Origin: Welwitschia mirabilis
Lineage: Eukaryota > Gnetophyta > Gnetopsida > Welwitschiales
DNA length: 64,000 nucleotides
Direction of reading: 5' to 3'
Assembly: GCA_051453625.1 (NCBI GenBank)
Contig: JBOZIK010000001.1
Coordinates: forward strand, 147,901,563-147,965,562
In this document: positions 26,382 to 38,504 of the stretch, one piece after another
Position numbering within the stretch: the stretch's first letter is position 1
How the letters are laid out: every line of letters starts with the position of its first letter
Translations under genes and position numbers: made by a program
The notes under the pieces: model-generated
Told to the model about the DNA's origin: nothing
Databases searched by the model: none
Seen by the model: the letters and a program-made list of their open reading frames with translations, nothing else

Positions 26382-27657
26382 TGATGTACAACCAACTTGG
26401 TCATGCTTGATCATGGCTTTGAATGTGTTTTCAAGTACTGTTAATAAGTTTAATAATTGAATTAACTCCTTTTAATATCAAGGACCAAAGACAAAGAAGC
26501 AAGCATAATTTAGATAAAAAATGAGAAATTTTAGAGGATTTTAGAAGGTCATCCACGTTGTAATACAAACAAGGAAAGGAGATGATTATCTACTATTGGA
26601 TTTAACCTACAATTAGATTCTACCTATTACTAGATTCCATCTATCATTAGATTCTCTCTGCTATCAAATTACACTTGCCATTAGATTCCAAGAAGCATAA
26701 GTGATAGTAACAAACAAATAATTATATTTATCTATTATTAAAATGATAAGATAACCATTCCTTAGTGGTTATAAATTATAACTTCTCATCTAATCCTAAC
26801 TAAATCTCCTTAGGAACCCCATTTTCTCATCTTTCCTTATAGCAAAGTAGCTTGTGGCATTGGAGAATTAAGAAAATACTATTTATAAGTGGATATATTT
26901 GAAGTACAAGTGGTAATACAATCAAGTATGTCATTTTTTACAATTCTCTCTCTCTCTCTCTATATGTCTTATATTTCATGTTAATGTAAATTTAATACTA
27001 TTATAGATTGAATATGATTTTGATGTAGAGCATAAGGGATAATTTGAGTAATAAATAGTTACATTTAGGACATTTCATTTCTATTCTATTACATTATTCT
27101 TTCCATTTAATTACAATTCCTTCCATCATTTGCATTGATAATTTCTTCTTAGTTATGAAAAGTACCAGAAATAATGATCTACATTTCTTTTCAAATTTAT
27201 TAAATCTTTCAACATTCCTTTGTTTTCTTTACTAGTTTATGACATTTAAGTTATACCTTATACTAGTGTGTATTATGTTTTAAGATTACATGTTGAATTA
27301 ATAAGTGAAGAAATATTTCATTAATGCATGTTTGAGAGATGAATACTTAGAAAATAATATTTTAGTTTTGATGATTTTGTTTATCTACTTGGATATTGTG
27401 TTGCATGCTTCTTTCCATTGCATTCTAATTCTTCCCATGATTTACATTGCTAATTTTCTTCTTAAGTTATTAAAGATATCAAAAATAATGATGTGAATTT
27501 CTTTTAAAATGAATTAATCTTCCAACATTTCTTATTTTATTTACTAGTTTATGACATTTAAGTTATACCTTATACTAGTGCATGTTATGTGCTAAGACCA
27601 AATGTTTAATTGATAAGTGAAGAAATATTTCATTCATGCATGCCTTAGAGCTGAACA
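26382..27657 (+). repeat. 3' LTR of the CTTAA-flanked Gypsy element, with a 311-bp internal tandem duplication
   Basis: It begins TGATGTACAACC and ends GAACA. Its terminal part is present twice: about 27098-27408 and 27409-27657 both carry 'ttctttccatt', 'gtttatgacatttaag', 'ttataccttatactagtg' and 'gaagaaatatttcatt'. The second copy ends exactly at the target duplication. The length (1276 bp) equals that of the 5' LTR plus the duplication, give or take small indels. Confidence 0.85.
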
Positions 27658-27675
27658 CTTAAAAAGTCCTTTTTA

Positions 27676-27784
27676 GTTTTGATGATTATCTACATAAGCC
27701 ATAAAAATCTTACTTGTTAGTAGGATTGATTCCTCTTATTATCATCACTTGCAAAAGATGTACAAGGAGACTAGTTGAGGGGCG
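27676..27784 (+). mobile_element. End of an upstream internal unit of the 3.8-kb LTR array
   Basis: It matches the sequence just before the other LTRs of this family (31520-31618 and about 52480-52586), including 'catctac' or a close form, 'gattcattcctct'-like text and the purine-rich tract TTGAGGGGCG that precedes the LTR. The array therefore once extended further left. Confidence 0.65.
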
Positions 27785-30521
27785 TGATGAAGCCTAAATT
27801 TTTAATGAAATAAAGTATTAATAGTCAAAATTTTACATTACTTTTTAAATTATAATACTACATGTAGAGGTATTTTTGTACTTTTCAGATGATAAGAATC
27901 TCAGACACTCAATAAGTTAAAAATAATGCATTATAATCTAGTTTAAGATTAGGAGGTTGAGATTAAAGGTGCAAATGTGAGCATGGAGGACCACTTCAAT
28001 ATATTAGTTCTATAAATGATTCATAGCCCCTTTCCATTATCATTTCTCATTCATGTTCTTATGAAATGATTTTAACTCATTTTGACATGGAATTCATGAC
28101 ACTAGATGATATGAAAGACTTTTAGAACACGAGTACCAAGAAATTTATATTCTAAGAGCTATAATTTACATACTTATTATGATTTTTAATCAAATTTAAT
28201 GTTTCTCATGTAATATAAGTTATAATAAGTAATATTGAGTCAATTTAAATTTTTAAAGTTATAGTAGTTATTTTTCAAACTACCTACAATGATACAACAT
28301 TATTTCCATTAATAAATTGGTGTTGTAGTGCTGTCACACAGTTGTCACTATGTTCGTATGTCACACATGTAGGAACATAAGGGTTTTGATAAATCCTTGG
28401 CCTAAAATTAATGCACATACACCTATAAAATTTCCCCTCAATATCCAAACTAAAATAACAATGTTATTATACAAATTTATTCTATTTTGATGTGATTCAA
28501 GCCATTTGCAAGCATTAGAAGGAGATTTTCTACTTTAATTTTCTTACATTTATTCACTTGCATGTTAATATTCTATTTATATTAGCTATATAAGACTTTT
28601 ATATTCTTTATTCATATTTTTTTCTATCACATAAATCCATTATTAACATCTTACATTATTTTACATCTCATTTTCTATCACATTTTCTTCCATTTTTATC
28701 CATTTAGATGGCATTACAAGGACGGTCAAGTGCATGTAAATAGGTAGTGTAGGAGGAGGAGAAGGCATCAAATCTTGTAATCACTTCTTATATTTTTTTC
28801 CTTTGAGTACTTGATTTATGAATTTTTTATCATGATTTTCTTTTAATTTAATTAGATTTCTTATAACATGTTGTATAATTAGTGCTAATTAAATTGTTAT
28901 ACATTTAGTAACTATCATAAAATTTTATATTTTTTCATGCTTAATTATTTTATGTTAAAAAAATAAAGTGTCTTATTATTCTTCTCTCTTCGTTCCTCCA
29001 TTCTTTTCATTTTTCTAGTACATTTTCTCATGGTTCCACCTTTCTTTACAAGTAAATGATAATGAATTACCACTTTCTCCTTTCCAATAGTAGTAGATTG
29101 ATTTACACATATGGCATTTACATTTATCTAAGATTAAAATTATCTATTTTTCATGAATTATTTTTCTTCTCTCTTTTCTTCTTAAAATCAGAGTAGATTA
29201 GTAAATGTTAGTGCTAGTTTTCATCATAACTCTTTTTCTACAACTCCAATGGTTTTGAAATTTTGTTAGTAATTTCCTCTCATTATTTAGAAACATTCAT
29301 CCATAATTATTTAGAACCTAACTTAGGCTTTTAAAAAATAGTTTTTAGCCATTTATAGTTAAAGTTGCATTTTTACTTAGAAAAATTTATGAATTATGAA
29401 ATCTTAATTTTCTTGATTTTGCATAGTGAAGTTCTTTGTCATTATTGATGTGTTTTTCAGAATTTAAGATTTTATGTTATAGTATTTTTTGAGTACTTTC
29501 ATAACATGTAATCCATTTTTTCTTAAGTTTTTTAGTTGCTTAATATTTATGGTTATAATAGGATTGACTGTAATTTTTGTAATGTTTTCTAGATCTACTG
29601 GTTCCAATCGATTCTATTTAATCTTGAATATTCATTACTAGCAACTTATTTGAAGGCATATTTTGAGTATTTTAAAGGTTTTTAAAACTTTTAAGTCTAT
29701 CTTCTAAATTTTTTCTCTTCATTTTCTCTCTTTTCTTTCTTTGTTCTCTTTCTATTAGTCAAAATAACTTGAAATGAACTAATTGTTACTTTGATTTAAT
29801 GAACATCCCTATGCTTGTTTTTATTAATTACATGTTAATTTAGAACCTAATGTATATGCTTTAATACTTTTATAACTTATTTTATAATAAGTAAAGATTT
29901 ATCTTTTAAGTCCAATATATTAAAATTTAGTGAAAATCTTATTAAAGTCAAATGGTTTGCTATGTTTATTTGAAGAATCTAGCTTTTTAAGTCTTATCTT
30001 TTGGTTATAGATTATTATAAATTTTGTATAGAATGGAATGTATGTTTAAATTACTTAATTACATACATATGATATGATTTTAAGTAGTGAGATTTCAAGA
30101 AAAATTATTTTTATATGAAAATGGCACTGGTAGATCTAAATATTTAAATTCTTTTGCTTATTCATATAAGTTATAAATGATCTTTGAAATCATAGTAAAT
30201 ATATATAAAAAACTACTTTTTATTTTATTGTATTTTCATTTTCATATCTCATGAAATCATTCTTTTATACATATATTTCTTTATGATAATTATAACTCAT
30301 ATGTTGTAATTTCTTGTATGTTGCTTAAGAGAAATAGTTATTTTATCATGTAAAGTGATAGTTAAAAATAACAATAGTAATATTTTTATATTATTTAACT
30401 TATAATATTTATACTTGGTTTTCTTTTTCTAAGTTGAATTATTATGTTTAGTACACATTTGTTTTTGTGAATGCTCAAAATGTAATCTCCTTAGTTTAAA
30501 ATTGAGTTATTTCTTTATTCA
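27785..30521 (+). repeat. LTR 1 of the tandem LTR array, about 2.7 kb
   Basis: It starts TGATGAAGCCTAAA straight after a polypurine tract and ends in CA at 30520-30521, a few bases before a Gypsy-type PBS. It matches LTR 2 (in three pieces) and LTR 3 (first 1.46 kb). The short frames within it are AT-driven. No promoter can be assigned with confidence. Confidence 0.75.
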
Positions 30522-31618
30522 AAATTGGTACCATTGTTAGGGATTACTTACTATTTGTATGTGAAGTATTATGCTTTTCTTTCAGAATTTATATATACTA
30601 ATTATAACTTTCTTGATTTAGGTGATTTTTATATTGAATTTACATTGATGAAGTTTTAAGCACTGCATTACACTAATGATCCTTCTATGTGGACACATTC
30701 TAATTTCACTACTTTTCTATGCATTTCTGTTTCTTTTTAATACTATACATTTATATGTAAGATTTGGATTTATACTAGTAAACATTTGCATAGTTATGAA
30801 TCATATTCATCACATATTCCATATTCATCTTTATTTTAATTTATCTTTTGGATCTAAATGTGATAAAATACTAGCATAATAAAAAGTGGAAAAGTTCTTG
30901 TTATTTATATTTTTGTTTTCTTTAAAACCTAGGAATTTTGGTGCTTTTTTGGATTATGAAATGAGAGCTATAGGTCTCACATAGTCATATTTGAAAGGGT
31001 TACAATCTTGAAGAGGACCTACTCTTATTTGTTTTTTAAAAATTATTTATTTAAAAAATCTTTTTATTTTTTCCTTAAGTTTTCTTTTTTCTTTAATAAG
31101 TTATGATCAAACTATGTATTTTTTACCTCAAAATCCTACTTTTTAATCAAGTTAAGGGGTAGAATTAGTTTTTCATAGAGTTTTAAATTTCCATATTTTG
31201 TTAATATTTTATATTTAATAGTTGATCATTTTTATATGATAATTTTTATTTTTAATATGTGAAGTCTATATGCTTCAGTGTCTTATGCAACATTGTTTTA
31301 TGATATGATATTTGAGTGTACATCATTTTATTTAGATAATCTTCATGTTTTTCTTTTCTTTTTATAAATGAATAAAAATTTCACTTTAATCTATAGATTA
31401 AATGATAAAAGGTTGAAGTTTTTAATAATCTTACATTTTACTTACTCTCTCTTATCACATATATATCATTATGCTTTCATGATTACTTATATTATTGTGT
31501 TGTATGTTGTTGATCAACAATCATCTACATGAGCTATAAACATCTTGATTGTTAGTAGGATTCATTCCTCTTATCATCATCACTTACATGAGACATAGAT
31601 GAAGACCAGTTGCAGATG
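30522..31618 (+). mobile_element. Non-coding internal region 1 of the tandem LTR array
   Basis: This is a 1.1 kb interval between LTR 1 and LTR 2. It opens with a PBS (TGGTACCATTGTTAGGGA at 30526-30543, mostly transition differences from TGGCGCCGTTGCCGGGGA) and ends with a purine-rich tract. It has no recognisable gag or pol; the 67-codon frame at 30676-30879 is hydrophobic AT-rich noise. A large LTR with a short non-coding interior is the pattern of a non-autonomous, LARD-like element. Confidence 0.65.
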
Positions 31619-32374
31619 TGATGAAGCCTAAATTTTCAATGAAATAAGGTATTAATAGCCATAATTTTATGTTAGTTTTTAAACTGTAATACTGTACTTA
31701 ATGGTAGTTTTATACTTTTCATGTAATGAAGACTTAGACACTCAATGAGCTTAAAATGATGCATTATGATATAGTTTGAGGTTCTTCATAATTATTGTAA
31801 TTAGGAGTTTTAGATCAAGGGTGCAAATGTGAGCATAGAGGACCACTTCAACCTATCATCACTACAAATAATTCATAGTCCCTTTTTAATTATTATATCT
31901 CATTCATGTTCTCATGTAATAATTCCAACTCATTTTAACATCAAATTCATGCTATTGAATGGCATAAGAAACTTTTAGAATATTATTACCTAAAAATTTA
32001 AATTTTAGAAGTTATAATTTACACATTTCTAGTTATTTTTGAGTTAAATTTTTTATTTTCAAGTAATACAACTTATAAGAGATAAAATTGAGTTAGTTTA
32101 ACTTTTTAAAGTTGATATAGTTATTTATCAAAATACCTACAATACTATAGCATCATTTCCATGAGTACATCAATGCTACAGTCTCATTAGATAGTTTTCA
32201 CTATGTTCATGTATCAGACATGTGGAAATGTGATGGTCTTGTCAGCTTCCTAGCTTAAAATAGATTTAAATATAATTATAAAGATCCCTTCAATGTCCAA
32301 ACTAAAATAACAACATTTTTATACCCAATTTATGCCATTTAAATGTGGTTCAAAACATTTGCAATCATTGAAAA
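31619..32374 (+). repeat. LTR 2 of the array, first piece
   Basis: It begins TGATGAAGCC like LTR 1 and aligns with 27785-28520. It is interrupted at GAAAA (32370-32374), the target duplication of the inserted Copia array, and resumes at 42333. Confidence 0.8.
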
Positions 32375-33790
32375 TGATAGGATCAAGAACCTTAGAAAGG
32401 GGATTAATAGGTTTTTAAAAAAATGTTTAAATAAACATTTGATAAAAAATTCCTTAAGACAAATCACCTAGAAAAATTGTGCACATAAAATGAAAGTATT
32501 CAAAAAAATGAAACTAATAGAAAGCATAAAATATCGATTAGATGCATGAAAGATTTTTGTCGATTTGGAAAACCCCTAATCCACTCTCGATGATTATCTT
32601 ATCACCAAGCCTATTTCGGATCTTTGTTAACTCTTCCAAGTATTGCAAGTTCACATGTAATCTTTACACATGGACTTTTTTAGACTAAGTCACAACCTTT
32701 CCAATGCACTTTTGCAGGCTAAGTCTCAACCTTCAGAGGATGTGATAGTGATGGTAAGAATCTTTGATGCATAAATATCGCTCGTTCTTTGATACATCCA
32801 ATGGAGATCTTATCCTATAGATAATACAACAAATGAAATACTAGATTTGATCTTAAATGTATAGATATAATAAATGATGCAACATCCTTGGTTAAGAGTA
32901 TAATGCCAAGATGCTAGAGTAAATATCAGAAGATTCAGTCCTTCGATCAAGAGTGAAAATTCTTTCTAGTCATCTCTCTCTTATATATTTATATTAGAAG
33001 GCTTTTAGGGTTTATTATAAGTAAAAATGTACTTCCAATGACTATAAATGTCTAGAAAATAGATACCAAATGAATACATAATGGATAAAAAATTTCATTT
33101 TCATTCTGGTTGATCATTCAGTCAATCCCTCTTGGTGTCATGACTTACACAGGTCACTTGAATGAACCTTTTAGTTGTCACAGTTTCTTATAACTCTATA
33201 TCCATTTGAGCCTCAGGATTCAGTTGAACCCCATCTGGTCACCTGTAAATCTGTTTGGTCATTTGCTAGTCCTGATAAAAGTTTATTCTAATTTTCTGTG
33301 TCAGGTTTAGTTGACCCCTGATGTGTCTTATGGACCCCTTGATGATTGGCACAGGGATATCAGTTGCACAGTGCTTAGTTTTGGTTGATTCATTTAAAGG
33401 TCTGGTTGGATCCTTAACAATTGGTTTAGTAATACTATTCTTAGGTTTACATATGTTGATTCTTCATACATCTGGTTGACCCCTTAACATTTAGTTTAGG
33501 AATACTATTCTTAGATTCATAAATCCAGTTAACCCTTCATATGTTCAGTTGACTAACTCTAAATTTAGTTCAATTCTGAGAGTATGCTCTAGATGTGGTC
33601 AACCTCTTGAAAGTTTTGTCGACCCCTTAAGAGGGTAAGTGAACTTGACAAGTTTCTAGTGATAAGATTTTGACATTCATGGCTTCAGAATCTAACCTAT
33701 AAGTGGTTAATATTTTCTACACAAGATACACAAAATTTTCTACCTAGAAAAACATTAGTTTAAAATTAATTAGCAAAACATATTCTCATA
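32375..33790 (-). repeat. Left (3') LTR of the Copia array
   Basis: It is 1416 bp, against 1417 bp (including 118 N) for the right-hand copy. It is bounded on the right by the polypurine tract of interior A. A minus-strand TATATAAG box lies at 32980-32987. It contains many decayed GTCGACC-type repeats, mostly now TTGACC or TCAACC. Confidence 0.85.
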
Positions 33791-34713
33791 ATCTCCCCCT
33801 TTAACCTTTATGGCAAACAATATTTAGTTGTAATAATATATAAAAATTGAGAAAAATTACCCATCATGAAATACCTTTTATTCTTTGCAAAAATATGAAG
33901 CCTTTTGAAAATAATTGAAGATATTTTGATAGGTTTAGTTTTGTGCTAAAATAAAACAAGGTAAGGTACATATTTGGAGAGTTAAAAACAATGCCAAAAA
34001 TGTTGTTGAACAAAAAAATTTATTAGAAGCACACTTTGATCTTACAATATTTGACACTTTAATCATTAGCAATTTAAAGTTTATTTAAAATATAGAATAA
34101 CATTATTTGGATCCTTAAGTTTCAACATAGAAAATTTTAAGCTCATATAGATCTTTTGAATTGCACTAAAAAAAAAATTTGAAACACAAATTGAAAGCAT
34201 AAAATCAAGTGCATTTTTATTTTAGTAAGCACAAGCATTACAAAGAGACCTACAACTAATTCTCCATATTTTGACATCAATGATAAAGAAAAGAAAAAAG
34301 CACATAAGAAAAAATATAATCAAATGAGAAAGATTAAAACAGAAAAAGAAAAAACTATTTATGATGCTAACTTTGTTGGAAGGACCTACAAGAACTGAGA
34401 GGGTCCAGGCGTTTGGCCTTTTATTCTAGTCGACCGACCATCTTTGGTCAAATAAATCAAGTCTGTGATTAGCCATAGTATAGTGAGATAATCCCCAGTT
34501 CATTTCTGAAAAAAGAAATATATCAAAATTTAGAGGTTTAATAAAAATATTTGCCATTCATTGATTTGTACTCATAAAGTTAATAGAGATATATCCTTTT
34601 TCTACTTGATCTCTTAGAAAATGGTGCCTCAGCTTAATATGTTTGGTTATTGAGTGTTAAACAGGATTTTTAGATATGTTTATAGCACTAGTATTATTCC
34701 AAATGATAGGGAC
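33791..34713 (-). other. Region between RNase H and 3' LTR of Copia interior A
   Basis: The polypurine tract (minus strand AAAGGGGGAGAT) lies at 33791-33802. The rest, about 0.9 kb, has no credible open frame, so no env-like gene of the kind some SIRE elements carry can be seen. The stretch at 34375-34510 matches 37165-37320 of interior B and includes another GTCGACC motif. Confidence 0.6.
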
Positions 34714-35220
34714 TTATTCAAAATTAATATTGAAATCCTTTATCATTTCCTTCATCCACAAAATATGAGTACAACAACTACCTACTGCAATATATTCTAC
34801 TTCTATAAATGAAAGATAAATGGAGTTTTGTTTCTTATTTGCCCATCCTACCAAGCATGAACCTAATAGAAAACAATTTCCACTTGTTCTCTTTCTATCA
34901 TCTTTACAACTAGCCCAATCTACATCACTAAAACCTACAAACTTGAAGGATGTCTCTATAGAATACCACAAACCATAATCACATGTGTCTTTTATGTACT
35001 GATTATTCTTTTTACTTCTTGTAGATGTGATTCGTTTAGTTGGGATTTTGATACCTTGCACACACTGTAACACTAAACATAATGTCTGGTCTACTTATAG
35101 TCAAGTATAATAAACTTTCAATCATGCTTCTGTAAAGTTTTTGATCTACTAATTTACCATTCTCACTAAACTTACTTTACAAGATGTTGACATAGGGGTG
35201 TTAGTTATTTTACATTTTCT
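34714..35220 (-). pseudogene. Copia RNase H, interior A (C-terminal part intact in frame)
   Basis: The open part at 34714-35073 encodes S-D-V-D-W-A-S-C-K-D-D-R-K, T-S-G-N-C-F-L-L-G, W-A-N-K-K-Q-N-S-I and E-V-E-Y-I-A-V-G-S, the RNase H segment normally reading 'SDADWAGC..DRKSTSG..FFLG..LVSW.SKKQNSISLSTAEAEYIA'. A frameshift separates it from the reverse transcriptase to the right. It digests the RNA strand during reverse transcription in a live element. This copy is not part of an intact polyprotein. Confidence 0.8.
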
Positions 35221-35249
35221 AATCCAAGTTGAGAAATAAATGTTCCATC

Positions 35250-35930
35250 TTTTGATTATTTGATCTATAGTCCAAGAAACGTATTTACTTCACCAAGAAT
35301 ACTTATTTCAAAATGATTTTTCATAATAGTTGCAAATTCTTTTAACAACTTTTTATTTGAGACACCAAATATGATATCATCTACATAGATTTGTATAATA
35401 ATTAAATTCTTTCTTAAGTTCTTCATAAAAAAGGTTTTGTCTACTATTCCACAAATATATGTGTTATCATTTAGAAAGATGGCTAGTTTTTCATACTAAG
35501 ATCTTATAGCTTGTTTCAATTCATACAAGGCTTTCTTAAGTCTATACACATGATTAGTTCTATAAAGATCAATAAAACCTTATGGTTGCTCTACATAAAT
35601 TTCTTCATTTAATGTATCATTTAAAAAGGCACTCTCCACATTTATTTAATAAACTTTGAAATTTTTAATGACTACAAAAGACAAAATCATTCTAATGCTA
35701 TCTAGCCTTATCATAGAAGCAAAAGTATCACCTACATCAATGACTTCGATCTCATTGTAGCCTTGTGCTACTAATCTTGCCTTGTTTTTAATGATATTAT
35801 TCTCTTCATCATATTTATTTTTGAAAATACAATTATTTCCAATGACGTTTTTATCTTTTGGCCTTTGTACAAGCTCCTAAACACTATTTCTTTTGAACTT
35901 TTGTAGCTCATGATGATTGCCATCATCCAT
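35250..35930 (-). pseudogene. Copia reverse transcriptase, interior A
   Basis: One minus-strand frame runs almost through, with several stops. It reads N-K-A-R-L-V-A-Q-G-Y-N, D-T-F-A-S-M-I-R-L-D-S-I-R, F-K-V-Y (stop) I-N-V-E-S-A-F-L-N, V-E-Q-P, L-K-K-A-L-Y-E-L-K-Q-A and the active-site block I-Q-I-Y-V-D-D-I-I-F-G. YVDD is intact here. A YGLKQ-to-YELKQ change and the stops make it dead. Its N-terminal side is cut off by the N gap at 35931. Confidence 0.85.
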
Positions 35931-36030
35931 NNNNNNNNNNNNNNNNNNNNNNNNNNNNNNNNNNNNNNNNNNNNNNNNNNNNNNNNNNNNNNNNNNNNNN
36001 NNNNNNNNNNNNNNNNNNNNNNNNNNNNNN
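35931..36030. other. 100-N gap within the Copia array
   Basis: The gap joins the reverse transcriptase of interior A to the middle of an LTR. A 100-N run is usually a placeholder of unknown length. It hides the 5' half of interior A and about 0.9 kb of the middle LTR if the three-LTR structure is real. Confidence 0.9.
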
Positions 36031-36550
36031 TGATAAAGATTCATTCCAATTTCCTACATCAAGTTCGGTCGACCCCTTAGGTGTCAAGTCGACTCCTTGA
36101 TAATCGGCTCAGGGATATTAGCTGCACAGTACTTAGGTTTAGTCGATTCCTCAAAGGTTCAGTCGATCCCTTAATAATTGGTTTAGGAGTACTATTATCA
36201 AGTTCACAGATTCAGTCGACCCCATCATGGGTCTAGTCGACCCCTTGATAATTAGTTCAGGGATACTAGTTCTTAAGTTTACAGATCTAATCGACCCTTC
36301 ATAAATTTGGTCGACCCCTTGGAATTCAGTTTAATTCTAAGAGTATGCTCTAGGTATGGCCGACCCCTTGAAATTCTGGTCAACCCCTCAAAAGGAAAAG
36401 TGAACTTGATAGGTTTCCAGTGATCAGAAAATAACAATCATAGCTTCAGCATCTGACTTATAAGTGGTTAATATTTTTTGTACAAGATACATAAAATGTA
36501 CTTCATATAAAACATTAGTTTGACATCAATTAGTAAAACATAATCTAATA
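36031..36550 (-). repeat. Middle LTR of the Copia array (partial)
   Basis: It corresponds to about 33275-33790 of the left LTR and 41824-42332 of the right LTR. It is followed by the polypurine tract of interior B at 36551 (minus strand AAAGGGTGAGAT). It retains far more CpG in its GTCGACC repeats than the outer LTRs do. Confidence 0.8.
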
Positions 36551-37288
36551 ATCTCACCCTTTAATATTGATGGCAAATAATACTTAGTTGTAAAAATATT
36601 AAAAATTGAAAAAACTCTCCCCCATGAAATGCATATTATTCTTTGTCAAAATATTAAGCCTTTTGAAACTAATTGAATAAATTTTAATAAATCTAATTTT
36701 GTGTTAAAATAAAAATAATTTAAGTTGCATATTTAGAGAGTTGAGAATACAATATCTATGAGAAGCACATTTTGATCATATAATATGTTTCACTTTAATC
36801 ATTAACAATTTAAAATTCATTGCAACTTTAGGGTAAACATCATTTAGACCCTTAAGTATTTCAACATATTAGAAAATTCAAGTTCATATGGATCTTTGAA
36901 TTACACTAATAAGTATTTGAAATACAAATTGAAAGCATAAAATTAAGTGCATTTTTATTTCATTAACCATAAGCATTACAAAGTAAAAGTGCTCATCAAA
37001 AGTAAACTACATCTGAAAGCATAAGAGACATACAACTAATTATTCCCCTTTTGACATTAATGACAAAGGAGAGAAAAACATAGAAGTAAAAACATAATCA
37101 AATATAATCATATGACAAGATGAAAACAAATAATACAATTCATATTCTATGGCTATCTTCCATTCTGCACTGTCAGCTTTCTCTGAAGGGCCTATAGAAC
37201 TGAGAGGGTCTAGGTAATCGGGTTTTTATTTTAATCAACCGACCACCTCCAGTCGACCAAATCATGAATCCAGTTGACTGTCTTGCAA

Positions 37289-37621
37289 TCATCCATAGAA
37301 CGACAAGATAACACCTAGTTCATTTCCACTTGTGCTCTTTTTATCATCTTTATAACTAGCCCAATCCATGTCGCTAAAACCTATGAGCTCAAAAGATGTC
37401 TCTATAGGATACCATAAGTCATAATCACATGTGCCTTTTATGTACCTGATTATTCTTTTTACTGCTAGTAGATGTGATTCTTTTGGTTGGGATTGATACC
37501 TTGTACATACTCCAATACTAAACATAATGTTTGGTCTACTTGTAATTAAATATAGTAAGCTTCTAGTCATAATTCTATAATGTTTTTGCTCTACTGGTTT
37601 ACCATTTTCATCCAAGCTCAC
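37289..37621 (-). pseudogene. Copia RNase H region, interior B, truncated by a deletion
   Basis: It reads L-L-Y-L-I-T-S-R-P-N-I-M-F-S-I-G-V-C, then H-L-L-A-V-K-R-I-I-R-Y-I-K-G-T and F-S-D-M-D-W-A-S-Y-K-D-D-K-K-S-T-S-G-N, matching the family up to the 'KSTSG' motif. There it stops agreeing: compared with interior A, 374 bp carrying the QNSI..EAEY part are missing, with the join at ATTTC (37322-37326). The remaining frame runs into unrelated codons. Confidence 0.85.
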
Positions 37622-37741
37622 TTTACAAGATGTTGATATAGGGGTATCAGTTGTTTTTGTATTTTCTAATTCAAAGCATTTAATTAAATCTCTTGCATAT
37701 TTGGAGTGAGAAATAAATATTTCATCTTTTGATTACTTGAT

Positions 37742-38160
37742 CTATAATCCAAGAAACATTTTTATTTCACTAAGTATACTTATTTCAAAATGAGTTGTCA
37801 TAATAGTTGTAAATTCTTTTAACAAATTTTCATTTGAGGCATTAAATATAATATCATCTACATAAATTTGTATAACAATAAAATCCTTTCTCAAGCTCTT
37901 TAGAAATAAGGTTTTATCTATAGTTCCATAAATATATCCATTTTTATTTAAAAAAGTGGCTAGCTTCTCATACCAAGATCTTGAATTTTGTTTCAATCCA
38001 TATAGGGCTTTCTTCAGTCTATACACATAATCATTTTTTTTGAGGATGAATAAAACCTTGCGGTTTCTCTACATAAACATCTTTATTTAAAGTACCATTT
38101 AAAAAGGCACTCTTCACATCCATTTGATAAACTTTGAAATTTTTAAAGACTGCAAAAGAC
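37742..38160 (-). pseudogene. Copia reverse transcriptase core, interior B
   Basis: The upstream part (38160 to about 38040) reads F-K-V-Y-Q-M-D-V-K-S-A-F-L-N-G and Y-V-E-K-P-Q-G-F. After a one-base slip at an A8 run near 38034-38041 it continues in the open segment 37742-38026 with L-K-K-A-L-Y-G-L-K-Q, R-S-W-Y-E-K-L and I-Q-I-Y-V-D-D-I-I-F. Active-site YVDD is present. SIRE-type elements share this IYVDDIIF form. The frameshift and stops on either side rule out a working polyprotein. Confidence 0.85.
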
Positions 38161-38504
38161 AAAAACATTCTAATGTTATCTAGCCTTAAAACAAGTGTAT
38201 CACCTATATCAATTCCTTCTATCTGATTTAGCCTTGTGCTACTAATCTTACCTTGTTTTTAATGATATTTTTTTTCTTCATCACATTTTTTTTAAAAAAT
38301 CCGCTTAATTCTAATGACATTTTTATCTTTTAGCTTTTCTATCGGCTTCTAATCATCATTGCTCTTGAAGTTTTGTAGCTCATCTTGCATTGCCAAAATC
38401 CATTCCTCATGAATTTTAGCTTCTTCAAATTTCTTAGGTTTTACTTTTGAAACATAACAAATGTGAGGATAGAAATTCTTCATAAAATCTCTTGTCTGTA
38501 TTTT

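Larger units (their letters stand above)
21340..27657 (+). mobile_element. Gypsy LTR retrotransposon (Athila/Tat-like), complete ends with CTTAA target duplications
   Basis: The 5' LTR is 21340-22364 and the 3' LTR 26382-27657. The flanking 5-bp sequences are CTTAA at 21335-21339 and CTTAA at 27658-27662, a perfect target-site duplication. A PBS follows the 5' LTR, an AGGGG-containing tract precedes the 3' LTR, and an integrase remnant lies on + inside. The internal region is only about 4.0 kb and lacks recognisable gag and reverse transcriptase, so it is internally deleted or decayed beyond reading. It could only move in trans, and probably not at all. Confidence 0.85.
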
